Source of the DNA: Neobacillus sp. DY30
Lineage (GTDB): Bacteria > Bacillota > Bacilli > Bacillales > Cytobacillaceae
DNA: 64,000 bases
Assembly: GCF_030123065.1 (NCBI RefSeq)
Contig: NZ_CP126093.1
Span: 1,988,001 to 2,052,000, forward strand
Direction: 5' to 3'
A program made the translations under genes and the position numbers. A model generated the notes under the pieces. The model saw nothing but the letters and a program-made list of their open reading frames with translations, was not told the origin of the DNA and did not search any database. Each line of letters begins with the position of its first letter. Position 1 is the first letter of the stretch. Of the stretch, positions 46,409-55,681 are shown piece after piece.

Positions 46409-47926
46409 ATGGAAAATTTCGACTATGATTTAAGGTCGATTCAAGCAGTTAGAGACATTGCTCGTTTAGGACAAATTGCTACTCAACAGATTGCCGAATA
46501 TACAGAAGAGCAAATTGATAAAATTTTACGCAGCATGGTGAAAGCAGCGAAAGAAAATGCTGTCCTCCTTGCTAAAATGGCGGTTGAAGAAACCGGATTT
46601 GGTAAGGTTGCCGACAAAACCTATAAAAATCACTTGGCATCTACGATTTTATATCAATCTATTAAAGATATCAAAACCATTGGTGTGATTGCACATGATG
46701 AAGTAAAACAAGTGATGGATGTTGCGGAGCCAGTAGGATTGTTAATGGGGATTATTCCTTCTACAAATCCAACATCAACAGCGATTTTTAAAGCGATGAT
46801 TGCGATTAAATCACGTAATGCGATTGTTTTTTCGCCACACCCATCTGCAGCAAAATGTACATTGAAGGCTGCAGAAATTATGAACCAGGCTGCGGTTGAA
46901 GCTGGTGCCCCAGCCAACAGTATCGGCTGTATTTCTCTGCCTAGCATGAATGCAACAAATGAATTAATGGAATGTAAAGAGGTGAAGATGATCATCGCCA
47001 CCGGTGGTCCTGGTCTTGTAAAAGCCTCTTACAGTAAAGGTAAGCCGGCTCTCGGCGTTGGCGCAGGAAACTGCCCGGCCTATATTGAGAGAACGGCCAA
47101 TATCTCAAAGGCTGTATCGGATATCTTAGCCAGTAAGACATTTGACTACGGCACGATTTGCGCCTCAGAACAGTCTGTTATTGTAGAAGCGTGTAACCGC
47201 GAGAGGGTAATAGCAGAATTTAAAAAACAAGGCGGTTATTTCATGAGCCCGGAAGAAACAGCAAAAGTATGTCAATTACTGTTTAAAAACGGCCATGCCA
47301 TGAATGCCAAGTTTGTTGGCAGATCGCCGCAGGTAATTGCTGAGGCTGCTGGGTTCTCCATTCCAGAAGGAACGAAGGTTCTTATCGGTGAACAGCATGG
47401 AGTCGGTCCGAGCTATCCGCTTTCCTACGAAAAACTAACATCCGTTCTTGCTTTTTATACAGTGATAGATTGGCAGGAAGCTTGCAACCTTAGTATCCAA
47501 CTGCTTCAGAACGGCATCGGTCACAGTATGAGCCTTCATACTCAAGATAAAGATATCGTGATGAAATTTGCGAAAAAGCCGGCAGCCCGGATTTTAGTGA
47601 ATACCGGGAGCACTCAGGGAGGGGTTGGAGCGAGCACAGGTCTGATGCCTTCATTCACACTTGGATGCGGGACATGGGGCGGAAGCTCGGTATCGGAAAA
47701 CGTAAGCCCAATCCATTTGATTAATATCAAGCGGGTTGCTTACGGACTAAAAGATTGTAGTACATTAGCTTCTGCTGATCCAACATTCGATTATCCAGAG
47801 CTATCAAATAGCTGTGAAAGCTGCAATGAAGCACCAGCATCTTTAGCTGGGCATAGTGATTCAGCGAATAATGAACAGCTTGTCAAGCTCATCAACGAGT
47901 TAGTCGCTGCGATGGCAAGGGGGTAA
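46409..47926 (+). CDS. cutF: CoA-acylating acetaldehyde dehydrogenase, catalytic
   Basis: Encapsulated enzyme converting acetaldehyde, CoA and NAD+ to acetyl-CoA and NADH; 505 residues of the EutE/PduP family. The catalytic Cys251 lies in FDYGTICASEQS. SPHPSAAKCTLKAAEIM and GVGAGNCPAYIERTAN are conserved cofactor-binding segments. The C-terminus ends in a linker and an amphipathic helix (EQLVKLINELVAAMARG), a probable encapsulation peptide. The symbol follows usage for choline loci and is tentative. The paralogue at 35304 has lost the Cys. Confidence 0.93.
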   Translation: MENFDYDLRSIQAVRDIARLGQIATQQIAEYTEEQIDKILRSMVKAAKENAVLLAKMAVEETGFGKVADKTYKNHLASTILYQSIKDIKTIGVIAHDEVKQVMDVAEPVGLLMGIIPSTNPTSTAIFKAMIAIKSRNAIVFSPHPSAAKCTLKAAEIMNQAAVEAGAPANSIGCISLPSMNATNELMECKEVKMIIATGGPGLVKASYSKGKPALGVGAGNCPAYIERTANISKAVSDILASKTFDYGTICASEQSVIVEACNRERVIAEFKKQGGYFMSPEETAKVCQLLFKNGHAMNAKFVGRSPQVIAEAAGFSIPEGTKVLIGEQHGVGPSYPLSYEKLTSVLAFYTVIDWQEACNLSIQLLQNGIGHSMSLHTQDKDIVMKFAKKPAARILVNTGSTQGGVGASTGLMPSFTLGCGTWGGSSVSENVSPIHLINIKRVAYGLKDCSTLASADPTFDYPELSNSCESCNEAPASLAGHSDSANNEQLVKLINELVAAMARG

Positions 47927-47932
47927 ACCTGC

Positions 47933-48631
47933 ATGGACAAATATGGGGATGTTTTAAAGCTCTTAATAGAGGCAGTAAAGTCTAATATCTCTTTGGCAGA
48001 AGTTAAAGAGGTGCTGACATCTGTTCCAGTGGAATGGAAAGAGGAGCCGGTATATGAGAGTTCATTTAATATTACAGTTGGTGTTTCAAACCGACACATC
48101 CATCTATCACTAGAACATTTATATACTTTGTTTGGTGAAGGGTATCAGCTTCACAAGGTAAAAGACTTATCACAGCCTGGCCAATATGCCTGTAAGGAAA
48201 CCCTCACCATTTGCGGACCTAAAGGCGCGATTGAAAAAGTAAGAATTCTCGGGCCATGCCGAAGTAAGACCCAAGTGGAAATTCTTGAAGCAGATTCCTA
48301 TAAGCTTGGAAGAGGCTCTGAACCAAGAATGTCCGGAGATTTAACAGGTACACCTGGTATCACATTAATCGGTCCAAAAGGTTCTGTACAGCTTACAGAA
48401 GGTTTGATTGTGGCGCAAAGACATATACACATGACCCTTGATGATGCCGAGCGCTTAGGTGTAGAAAATGGACAGGTTGTTTCAATCGAGTTTAATGGAC
48501 CACGCGGTGGCATTTTCAACAATGTTGCCATCAGGGCAAGTGCCGCATCCGCACTTGAATGTCACATTGATACAGAAGAAGCTAATGCCATGGGTGTTAA
48601 TTCTCAAACTAAAGTAAAAATAATAAAATAA
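47933..48631 (+). CDS. pduL: Phosphate propanoyl/acetyltransferase PduL
   Basis: Microcompartment phosphotransacylase, 232 residues, making acetyl phosphate from acetyl-CoA and recycling CoA. Two similar barrel domains carry zinc-ligand motifs VGVSNRHIHLS and VAQRHIHMT. GDLTGTPGITLIGPKGSV joins them. The first ~28 residues (YGDVLKLLIEAVKSNISLAE) form an amphipathic helix typical of an N-terminal encapsulation peptide. It lies 6 bp after the aldehyde dehydrogenase gene. Confidence 0.95.
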   Translation: MDKYGDVLKLLIEAVKSNISLAEVKEVLTSVPVEWKEEPVYESSFNITVGVSNRHIHLSLEHLYTLFGEGYQLHKVKDLSQPGQYACKETLTICGPKGAIEKVRILGPCRSKTQVEILEADSYKLGRGSEPRMSGDLTGTPGITLIGPKGSVQLTEGLIVAQRHIHMTLDDAERLGVENGQVVSIEFNGPRGGIFNNVAIRASAASALECHIDTEEANAMGVNSQTKVKIIK

Positions 48632-48651
48632 TAATCTTGGAGGAATGAACA

Positions 48652-48936
48652 ATGAGATACGATGCACTTGGAATGATCGAAACAAAAGGTTTAGTAGGAG
48701 CAATCGAAGCAGCAGATGCCATGGTGAAAGCAGCAAACGTCAACTTAATAGGTAAGGAACATGTGGGCGGAGGTTTAGTAACAGTAATGGTACGTGGTGA
48801 CGTTGGAGCAGTAAAGGCAGCAACTGATGCGGGAGCAGCAGCAGCAGAGCGCGTTGGCGAGTTAGTTTCCGTTCACGTCATCCCGCGTCCTCATGGTGAG
48901 GTAGAACTAGTTCTTCCAACAGCAGTTGTTAAATAA
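48652..48936 (+). CDS. BMC-H shell protein 3
   Basis: A canonical hexameric shell protein of 94 residues ([20 protein letters not shown], pore [15 protein letters not shown]). It is nearly identical in protein to the next gene, differing at Arg2/Lys, Asn31/Tyr and a few C-terminal sites. Many synonymous changes separate the two genes, so the duplication is not recent and the protein is under strong constraint. It and its twin are likely the main facet proteins. Confidence 0.96.
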   Translation: MRYDALGMIETKGLVGAIEAADAMVKAANVNLIGKEHVGGGLVTVMVRGDVGAVKAATDAGAAAAERVGELVSVHVIPRPHGEVELVLPTAVVK

Positions 48937-49003
48937 AAGGAAATTTGGTAATGAAATAAAAAAGAAATTAAATAAAAAAATAATACTATCGGAGGCAAAT
49001 AAC

Positions 49004-49306
49004 ATGAAATACGATGCACTAGGAATGATCGAAACAAAAGGTTTAGTAGGAGCAATTGAAGCAGCAGATGCTATGGTGAAAGCAGCGAATGTTTACCTGA
49101 TTGGTAAAGAACATGTAGGCGGAGGTTTAGTAACCGTTATGGTTCGTGGCGATGTAGGAGCAGTAAAGGCAGCAACTGATGCGGGAGCAGCAGCAGCAGA
49201 GCGTGTTGGTGAATTAGTATCCGTTCATGTTATTCCACGGCCACATTCAGAAATAGAAACAGTTCTTCCAACAGCTGTAAAACAAAAAGAAGTTGTAACA
49301 GTTTAA
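49004..49306 (+). CDS. BMC-H shell protein 4 (paralogue of the preceding gene)
   Basis: A 100-residue hexameric shell protein starting at ATG 49004 after CGGAGG. The reading frame stays open upstream to 48926, but that stretch is AT-rich spacer. It differs from shell protein 3 by Tyr31 for Asn31 and by a longer tail (KQKEVVTV). It ends the microcompartment operon and is followed by two terminators. Confidence 0.95.
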   Translation: MKYDALGMIETKGLVGAIEAADAMVKAANVYLIGKEHVGGGLVTVMVRGDVGAVKAATDAGAAAAERVGELVSVHVIPRPHSEIETVLPTAVKQKEVVTV

Positions 49307-49313
49307 TTTTTTC

Positions 49314-49410
49314 GGACGGCAGAGAATGACCTTTGCCGTCTATTATTTTATTATTAAGTAGAAAAATAGAAAAAACGAGCAGGGTGTGATTTTAGATCAC
49401 ACCCTGTTTG
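49314..49410 (+). terminator. Double terminator at the end of the microcompartment operon
   Basis: First hairpin GACGGCA (49315-49321)/TGCCGTC (49334-49340) followed by TATTATTTTATT. Second hairpin CAGGGTGTGAT (49380-49390)/ATCACACCCTG (49396-49406). The rest of the gap to 49640 is AT-rich, and I see no gene in it. Confidence 0.88.
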
Positions 49411-49640
49411 TCATTTGAAATTTTAAGAAGGTACGCATCTTTTATAAGTATATGTCCTCAAATATTTAAAGAGTAATTGTGACTATAAATCAGGCCAATG
49501 TGAAGCTTTAAAACTCAAACAAATTGACTATTTTTTTTAATAGTTAAAAATTTTTAACATTTATCTTAAAATTTTATATTCTCAAAAAAATATTAAACTT
49601 ACATAATACACTTAGACTTTAAGAAAGGAAGGTAATAGAA

Positions 49641-51176
49641 TTGGTCAAATTAAAAAGGCGAAATAAAAATATAATGATCTCGTCTGTGACATTACTAGCA
49701 ATGCTAAGTGGTTTTCATACAAATTTTAGTTTTGCTGAGTCTACAGTGGCGTCGGCAAACTATGCGGAACCCTCCCCTGTACATTCTGTAAAAGAGATTA
49801 CGGAAGTCGATGCTTCTCAATTAATCAGCGGGCTGCACATGAAAAAGTTAAAATTATTAGGCATGGGAGCTGAAGAGGGAGAAACAGAAACTCCTGCCGT
49901 TCTTCCCGCAGGTAACAAAATAAAAATGAATGAAGTAGATTTTATTGGCCAAAATCTTATTGCAGTAACTTTTGACAGAAAGCTAGAATCCATTAACGTA
50001 GAAGACATTTCTTTCTTCAAAAATAGTGGAAATCTTGAAGTAAAAAGAGCAGCGATCACTATAAATAAAGAGGGTCATACTGTCATCTTCTATGAATCTG
50101 CCACCCCAATTAATTCAGAATCCTTCAGCGAGAAAGACAAAATTGTTGCCACCGTAGTTAATGAAGACTCCAAAGATATCAATGGAAATACATTAAAGAT
50201 CACCGACCACAGGAAGCTCAAAGATATTACACCACAGTTGAATGAAATACCCAATGTATTAACAGTTTCAAAGGATGGCCTGGCAGATTACGCCACCGTT
50301 CAAGGTGCAATCGACGCGATACCTGCAAATAATACCGAAAAAGTCGAAGTGTTTATAGGAAATGGTGTTTATAAGGAGCTTGTTACCATTCCTAAGGAAA
50401 AACCTTTTATCCACCTCAAAGGTGAAAGCGCTTCAGATACCATAATTATCTATGATAACTACTCTGGTAAGCCTAAGCCTGGCGGCGGAACATATGGGAC
50501 AACCGGCAGTGCTAGTGTTTATGTTTATGGAGATGATTTCATCGCTGAAAACCTTACGTTTGAAAACTCCTTCGATGAGCAAAGTGTGAATGTTAGCAAT
50601 AAGCAGGCTGTAGCTGTTTATGCAAGAGGAGAACGGCAAACCTTCAAAAACTCTCGGTTTATTGGGAATCAGGACACATTGTATGTAAATGGTGGAACGC
50701 AATATTTCTATCAATCTTATATCGAGGGAGATGTAGATTTCATCTTTGGGCGTTCAAGTGCCGTTTTTGAAGAATGTGATATTTTTTCCTTGGACCGGGG
50801 CTCGTCAACGAATAATGGATATGTTACCGCTGCGAGTACATTGATTACGGAGCCTTATGGGTATTTATTCCTTAATTCCAAGCTGTTAAGCAATGCACCT
50901 GCAGGTACCGTTTATTTGGGGCGGCCATGGCATCCAAGCGGAGACCCCAATGCCATCGGCAGTGTAGTTTTTATGAATAGTTACCTTGGACCGCATATTA
51001 TGGCGCAAGGATGGACCGATATGTCAGGTTTTTCATACAAAGACGCAAGATTCTATGAATATAAAAACTATGGTCCGGGAGCTGTCATTAATGAGGATCG
51101 CAGGCAGTTATCCGACGAAGAGGCCAAGCAGTACACCATTGAAAATGTCCTGAAAGGCTGGAATCCGAAAGAGTAA
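49641..51176 (+). CDS. Secreted pectin methylesterase (CE8)
   Basis: Exported pectinesterase of 511 residues that demethylates pectin and releases methanol. It starts at TTG 49641 behind AAAGGAAGG. A signal peptide (basic start, SSVTLLAMLSGFHTNF, cleavage near SFA) and a ~130-residue N-terminal region precede the right-handed beta-helix. Catalytic segments are GNQDTLYVNG and GDVDFIFGRS (two Asp) and LGRPWHPSG (Arg). The ~130-residue leader part resembles Ig-like domains of cell-surface enzymes. It precedes a pectate lyase, and the pair would degrade pectin in sequence. Confidence 0.92.
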   Translation: MVKLKRRNKNIMISSVTLLAMLSGFHTNFSFAESTVASANYAEPSPVHSVKEITEVDASQLISGLHMKKLKLLGMGAEEGETETPAVLPAGNKIKMNEVDFIGQNLIAVTFDRKLESINVEDISFFKNSGNLEVKRAAITINKEGHTVIFYESATPINSESFSEKDKIVATVVNEDSKDINGNTLKITDHRKLKDITPQLNEIPNVLTVSKDGLADYATVQGAIDAIPANNTEKVEVFIGNGVYKELVTIPKEKPFIHLKGESASDTIIIYDNYSGKPKPGGGTYGTTGSASVYVYGDDFIAENLTFENSFDEQSVNVSNKQAVAVYARGERQTFKNSRFIGNQDTLYVNGGTQYFYQSYIEGDVDFIFGRSSAVFEECDIFSLDRGSSTNNGYVTAASTLITEPYGYLFLNSKLLSNAPAGTVYLGRPWHPSGDPNAIGSVVFMNSYLGPHIMAQGWTDMSGFSYKDARFYEYKNYGPGAVINEDRRQLSDEEAKQYTIENVLKGWNPKE

Positions 51177-51316
51177 CTTTTGTAGGAGAAGTATAATAAG
51201 AAAAAAATAAAAGAAAACGAGTATATTAAAAATTGATGCAAAAATTAAAGAAACTATAAGGATATTATGAAAATCCAAAAATATCAAACAAACATCTTAA
51301 AATATTGAATTCCTTA

Positions 51317-51330
51317 TGTAAGCGCTTCCG
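51317..51330 (+). promoter_or_regulatory. Candidate cre site before the pectate lyase
   Basis: TGTAAGCGCTTCCG fits the catabolite-responsive element consensus at most positions and lies 56 bp before the start codon, so CcpA repression is likely. Confidence 0.7.
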
Positions 51331-51385
51331 GTTACTATAAACAAGAAATGTTCATTAAATTCTAATTATTTAAGGAGTGTTCTGG

Positions 51386-52693
51386 GTGAAAAAAACATTT
51401 AGCAGTCTTTTAGCAGTCTCTTTGTTATCAATGGGAATTGCATCGGTTTCATCAGCTTCGTCTAATTTAGGAAGTGAAGTCCTGGCACCGAAGGATGGCT
51501 GGGCAGCTTATGGTACGGGAACAACAGGCGGAGCAGCTGCTGATGCCAGCCATGTGTTCACCGTAACAAATAAAGCACAGCTTCTTAAAGCTCTTGGCAA
51601 CAAGGATAACACTTCTAAAATTATTTATGTTAAAGGTACGATTGACTTTAATGTAGATTCGAATAATGATCCGGTAGGACCTGACTATTACGCAGATCCA
51701 GCGTATGATTTTAATGCCTACCTCGAAGCTTATAATCCTGAGGTATGGGGCTACGACAACGAAGTGTCCGGTCCGTTGGAGGATGCACGTGCCCGCTCTG
51801 CTCAGAATCAAAAAAAGCAAATCGTTGTTAATATTGGTTCAAACACATCTATTATTGGACTGGGAGATGATGCCAAAATTATCGGCGGCAGCTTTATTAT
51901 GAGTGGAGTGGAAAATATCATTATCCGCAATATTGAATTTGAAGCACCCGTTGATTTCTTTCCGCAATGGGATCCGACAGACGGCGAGTTTGGTGAATGG
52001 AACTCCGAATATGACAACGTGACAGTAACAAATAACTCACACAATATCTGGATTGATCATAACAAGTTTACGGATGGGGAACACCATGATGAGGATTCTG
52101 GAAAACTTTTTGGTAGGACATACCAGCAGCATGACGGATTGCTTGATGTCACGAATGGCGCTGATTATGTAACCATTTCTTACAATGTGTTGGAGGACCA
52201 TGACAAGACCTCGCTTATCGGCTCCAGTGATAGTAGAAGGACCGACGATGGACACTTAAAGGTCACGATTCATCATAACTATTACAAAAACGTAACACAG
52301 CGGCTGCCAAGGGTCCGTTATGGTCAAGTACATGTATACAACAATTATTATGAGTTTAATAAAGACTCAGATAATAAGTTTGATTATGCTCTTGGCGTTG
52401 GCATGAACTCCAAAATCTATGCAGAGAATAATTATTTTAATTTTAATTATGATGTTGATCCCGGGCAAATTATCAAGGATTGGAAAGGAACTTCTATTTA
52501 TGAAAGCGGCTCATTTGTAAATGGAAAAAGCTCTGCGAATGAAGTTGATTTAGTAGAAGCTTTTAATCAAACACACACGGTCCAGTTAAATGAAAATGTT
52601 GGCTGGGAACCATCCTTGTTTACAAAAATTGACCCGACACAGGCAGTTCCTGCGCTGGTAAAAGCAAAGGCCGGGACTGGCAAAATAAAATAG
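51386..52693 (+). CDS. Secreted pectate lyase (PL1)
   Basis: Exported polysaccharide lyase of about 435 residues cleaving de-esterified pectin by beta-elimination. GTG 51386 has AAGGAG eight bases upstream; the in-frame GTG at 51377 overlaps that site. Signal peptide KKTFSSLLAVSLLSMGIASV ends near SSA. PL1 marks are the vWiDH-type segment HNIWIDHNKFTDGEHHDED and the catalytic RLPRVRYGQVHVYNNYYE. It follows the pectin methylesterase with its own cre-controlled promoter region. Confidence 0.94.
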   Translation: MKKTFSSLLAVSLLSMGIASVSSASSNLGSEVLAPKDGWAAYGTGTTGGAAADASHVFTVTNKAQLLKALGNKDNTSKIIYVKGTIDFNVDSNNDPVGPDYYADPAYDFNAYLEAYNPEVWGYDNEVSGPLEDARARSAQNQKKQIVVNIGSNTSIIGLGDDAKIIGGSFIMSGVENIIIRNIEFEAPVDFFPQWDPTDGEFGEWNSEYDNVTVTNNSHNIWIDHNKFTDGEHHDEDSGKLFGRTYQQHDGLLDVTNGADYVTISYNVLEDHDKTSLIGSSDSRRTDDGHLKVTIHHNYYKNVTQRLPRVRYGQVHVYNNYYEFNKDSDNKFDYALGVGMNSKIYAENNYFNFNYDVDPGQIIKDWKGTSIYESGSFVNGKSSANEVDLVEAFNQTHTVQLNENVGWEPSLFTKIDPTQAVPALVKAKAGTGKIK

Positions 52694-52699
52694 GCTGTA

Positions 52700-52740
52700 A
52701 AGAACCCATAAAATTTTTTATGGGTTCTTCTTGTTTTCCC
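52700..52740 (+). terminator. Terminator after the pectate lyase
   Basis: AAGAACCCATAAA pairs with TTTATGGGTTCTT (ending at 52729), followed by CTTGTTTT. Confidence 0.88.
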
Positions 52741-52937
52741 ATGGTTATATGTAAAAAAACTAGTTTTATAGTTAAGATAATAACCATGCTTGAAAAATCC
52801 CCCTTAATTGACAACCAATCTAAACTCCGTGATATATATTTTAGGAATAATATTTTTATTCTATAATAGAAAGGTAAACTACGATAATAAAAGTGTTTTT
52901 ATCTACGTATCAGTCACCAGGAAGGAAGAGGAATTAC

Positions 52938-53324
52938 ATGAAAAAGGCTGTTCTCTTTTTGTCGCAATTGCTTATTCTAATTGCTATTTATAGTGTATCT
53001 AATTACATAGTTGAATTAATAAAGCTGCCTATACCCGGCAGTGTCCTGGGAATGATTCTATTATTTATAAGCTTGTCTCTAGGAATCATAAAATTAAAAT
53101 ATATTGAAAAGGCAGCAGAGTATCTTATCAAACACCTAGCATTATTTTTTGTTCCATATGCGGTGGGTTTAATGACTTATGGAGATTTAATAAAGACTAG
53201 TGGTTGGAAATTACTTCTTATGATTGTTGGCAGTACGGTGATAGGATTAGTCGTAACGTCTGGAATCACACAATACTTATCATCAAAGGGGACGAAGAAA
53301 CATGTACGGTCTGACTCTATTTAA
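52938..53324 (+). CDS. lrgA: LrgA/CidA-family holin-like protein
   Basis: A membrane protein of about 128 residues with four hydrophobic segments; LIKLPIPGSVLGMILLF and FFVPYAVGLMTY are LrgA/CidA signatures. ATG 52938 follows GAAGAGGA; the earlier in-frame start at 52893 adds a polar stretch without a site. It overlaps lrgB. LrgAB/CidAB/PftAB proteins are linked to lysis control and to pyruvate uptake in Bacillus. Confidence 0.9.
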   Translation: MKKAVLFLSQLLILIAIYSVSNYIVELIKLPIPGSVLGMILLFISLSLGIIKLKYIEKAAEYLIKHLALFFVPYAVGLMTYGDLIKTSGWKLLLMIVGSTVIGLVVTSGITQYLSSKGTKKHVRSDSI

Positions 53325-53985
53325 TATTAGTTTAACTATACTTATCTATATTGGTTCACGGGTACTGTATAGACATATCTCCAACCCTTTTACGACTCCA
53401 GTATTGTTAACAACGATTTTAGTCATAATCGTTTTAAGAATAGCGGATATAAATTATCAACAATATACACCGGCTAAAGAATGGTTAACGTACTTGCTGG
53501 GACCTGCGACAGTAGCTCTTGCTGTTCCTATGTACAAAAATCGACTCGTCATTAAGGAAAAAGCCGTACAGGTTTCAGTAGGGTTAACGGTGGGCAGTCT
53601 TGCTACAATAGCATCTGCTATAGGGATTTCAAAACTGTTAAACCTTTCTGAAAGGATACAGGCAACTTCTGCGGTTAAGGCAGTTACGACCCCAGTGGCA
53701 ATTGAAATTGTTCCTATTATAGGTGGAGATCCGACATTAGCTGCCATACTAGTTATTACTGCAGGAATCTTTGGAGCTGCCTTTGGCTCACTATGCTTAA
53801 CAATATTTAAAATTCACGATCCAATCTCACGCGGTCTGGGTATTGGAACTGTCGCACATGGTATCGGTACTAGCCAGGCGGTAGCAGAAGGGAAATTACA
53901 AGGAGCTGTGTCCAGTGTGGCAATGGGTGCCGCTGCAATCCTTACCTCTATTATTCTTCCAATAATCTACAAACTTTTGAATTGA
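53302..53985 (+). CDS. lrgB: LrgB-family membrane protein
   Basis: The partner membrane protein, 227 residues with about six to seven hydrophobic segments. AVKAVTTPVAIEI, AGIFGAAFGSLCL and RGLGIGTVAHGIGTSQA are conserved in LrgB. It overlaps lrgA by 23 bp and is closed by a terminator. No LytTR-type regulator lies beside it. Confidence 0.93.
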   Translation: MYGLTLFNISLTILIYIGSRVLYRHISNPFTTPVLLTTILVIIVLRIADINYQQYTPAKEWLTYLLGPATVALAVPMYKNRLVIKEKAVQVSVGLTVGSLATIASAIGISKLLNLSERIQATSAVKAVTTPVAIEIVPIIGGDPTLAAILVITAGIFGAAFGSLCLTIFKIHDPISRGLGIGTVAHGIGTSQAVAEGKLQGAVSSVAMGAAAILTSIILPIIYKLLN

Positions 53986-54042
53986 AGTGCAACCCTGTGT
54001 TAATCAGAATTAAACTTTGAAGCAATTTTTATATAAATTAAG

Positions 54043-54092
54043 GAGCCTGTAACTTGTCGAAATAGACAAGCGACAGGCTCTTCCTTTTTAAA
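54043..54092 (+). terminator. Terminator after lrgB
   Basis: GAGCCTGT and CTTGTC arms (54043-54058) pair with GACAAG and ACAGGCTC (54065-54080) around a two-base mismatch, followed by TTCCTTTTT. Confidence 0.85.
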
Positions 54093-54124
54093 CATTTATA
54101 ATGGTCCTATCTCTTTATTTAACA

Positions 54125-55531
54125 TCAGAGTTTATTTTTTGCTATTCCCCAGCATTGCATTAATTGGTGAATGCCTTCCTCCATTTTCTCTAATGGGATG
54201 CCGCCAAACCCTAACAGAAATGTTGGATACTTATATTCTATTGGCTTTAACAGGTAATCAGTTACAGGGTAAATGGCGATAGAGTTTTCTTCCGCGATTT
54301 TTTTTAACTTCTCTTCACTTATTGCCAGGGGAAGGGAAATTAAAACGTGCATCCCGGCCTGGTCTCCAGTGATGATGACCTCTGGATAATAGGTTTTAAA
54401 GGTATGGGTCAGTTTATCAAGTTTTTTTCGGTAAATTTTCCGCATCCGGTTTAAGTGTTTAGAGAAATAGCCGTCTCTCATGAACCTGGCTACTATATGC
54501 TGGTCAAATCTCGGGACAGTCGCTGAATAATAACTGAATGTTTCCTTATATTTTTTCAGTAATGTTGAAGGCAAAACAAAATAAGCTACTCGTAATGACG
54601 GCATTAATGACTTGGTAAACGTACTCAGATAAATGACCTTGTTGTTTTGGTCCATCCCTTGCAATGCGGGAATGGGTTTTCCGGTGTAACGGAATTCACT
54701 GTCATAATCGTCTTCAATGATGTAGCGGTTCTCAGCTTTTACTGCCCAATGCAATAGCTGCGTTCTTCTTGTTGCAGTAAGGACCGCACCGGTTGGAAAT
54801 TGATGGGAAGGCGTAATGTAAACCACATTCGCATTTGTTTTTTCAAGTTCATCCACAATCAATCCATCTTCATCAACTGGAATCGGGATCGCTTTGTTTT
54901 GCAGTTGAGTTCTTGGTATTGCCGAATAGCCGGGATTCTCTAGGGCGAATTTTGAATCACTTTTAAGCAGTCTTAAAATCATCGGAAGGAGTTGTTCCGT
55001 TCCCGAACCAATCACAATTTGCTTCGGTTTACACACAATTCCCCGTGATTGATAAAGGTATTTTGCTATTTCAGTCCTTAATGTGTATTCCCCTTGCGGT
55101 TCCCCAACCTGTAATAAATTCTTTGATGGAAGATCATATAAATCTTTTGCATATCTTCTCCACTGTGAAAATGGAAAGGAATCTGTATCGATCTTACCCG
55201 GGTGAAAGTCAAAGCGGAACGATTTTTCTTCTGCTTCCTCTACAGGCAGCTCTGCCTGTTCTGTTTCGATATAAGGTAATTCATTAATATCCTCTACAAA
55301 AAAACCAATCCGCGGTTTTGACACAATAAAGCCCTCTGCAATCAGCTGGGCATAGGCAACTTCAATGGTTGTTTGGCTTATATTTAAAAAATCGGCCAAT
55401 TTTTTTTTGGAGGGCAGTTTCGTACCAACTTCAAGTTGTTTGCACATAATGGCCGTTTTTATACCAGTATATAGCTGTTCATACAAGGGTTTTGTTATGT
55501 TTTTATTCAATTCAAACATAAGCATATCCAT
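54125..55531 (-). CDS. MocR/PdxR-family transcriptional regulator
   Basis: A fusion of a GntR-type winged helix and a fold-type-I aminotransferase domain, about 468 residues from ATG 55531 (GAGGAGAGG upstream on the minus strand; an earlier in-frame ATG at 55555 has no site). The winged helix includes LPSKKKLADFLNISQTTIEV. The PLP domain includes IEDDYDSEFRYTG and YLSTFTKSLMPSLRVAY, with Lys as the PLP-binding residue. Such regulators use pyridoxal phosphate as effector. It is divergent from an ECF S-component gene, the most likely target. Confidence 0.93.
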   Translation of the reverse strand: MDMLMFELNKNITKPLYEQLYTGIKTAIMCKQLEVGTKLPSKKKLADFLNISQTTIEVAYAQLIAEGFIVSKPRIGFFVEDINELPYIETEQAELPVEEAEEKSFRFDFHPGKIDTDSFPFSQWRRYAKDLYDLPSKNLLQVGEPQGEYTLRTEIAKYLYQSRGIVCKPKQIVIGSGTEQLLPMILRLLKSDSKFALENPGYSAIPRTQLQNKAIPIPVDEDGLIVDELEKTNANVVYITPSHQFPTGAVLTATRRTQLLHWAVKAENRYIIEDDYDSEFRYTGKPIPALQGMDQNNKVIYLSTFTKSLMPSLRVAYFVLPSTLLKKYKETFSYYSATVPRFDQHIVARFMRDGYFSKHLNRMRKIYRKKLDKLTHTFKTYYPEVIITGDQAGMHVLISLPLAISEEKLKKIAEENSIAIYPVTDYLLKPIEYKYPTFLLGFGGIPLEKMEEGIHQLMQCWGIAKNKL

Positions 55532-55681
55532 TCGGGCCCTCTCCTCTCTGACCATGTTAATTTTTTAAAATGTGACACTTTTTATATTGTCAGATTTTAT
55601 TATACTAGTAATCATTAGAGAAGAGGAGATTCTTTTTTATTAACTAGAATACTAACACTTCAAATGAAGAGGGGGATTTAC

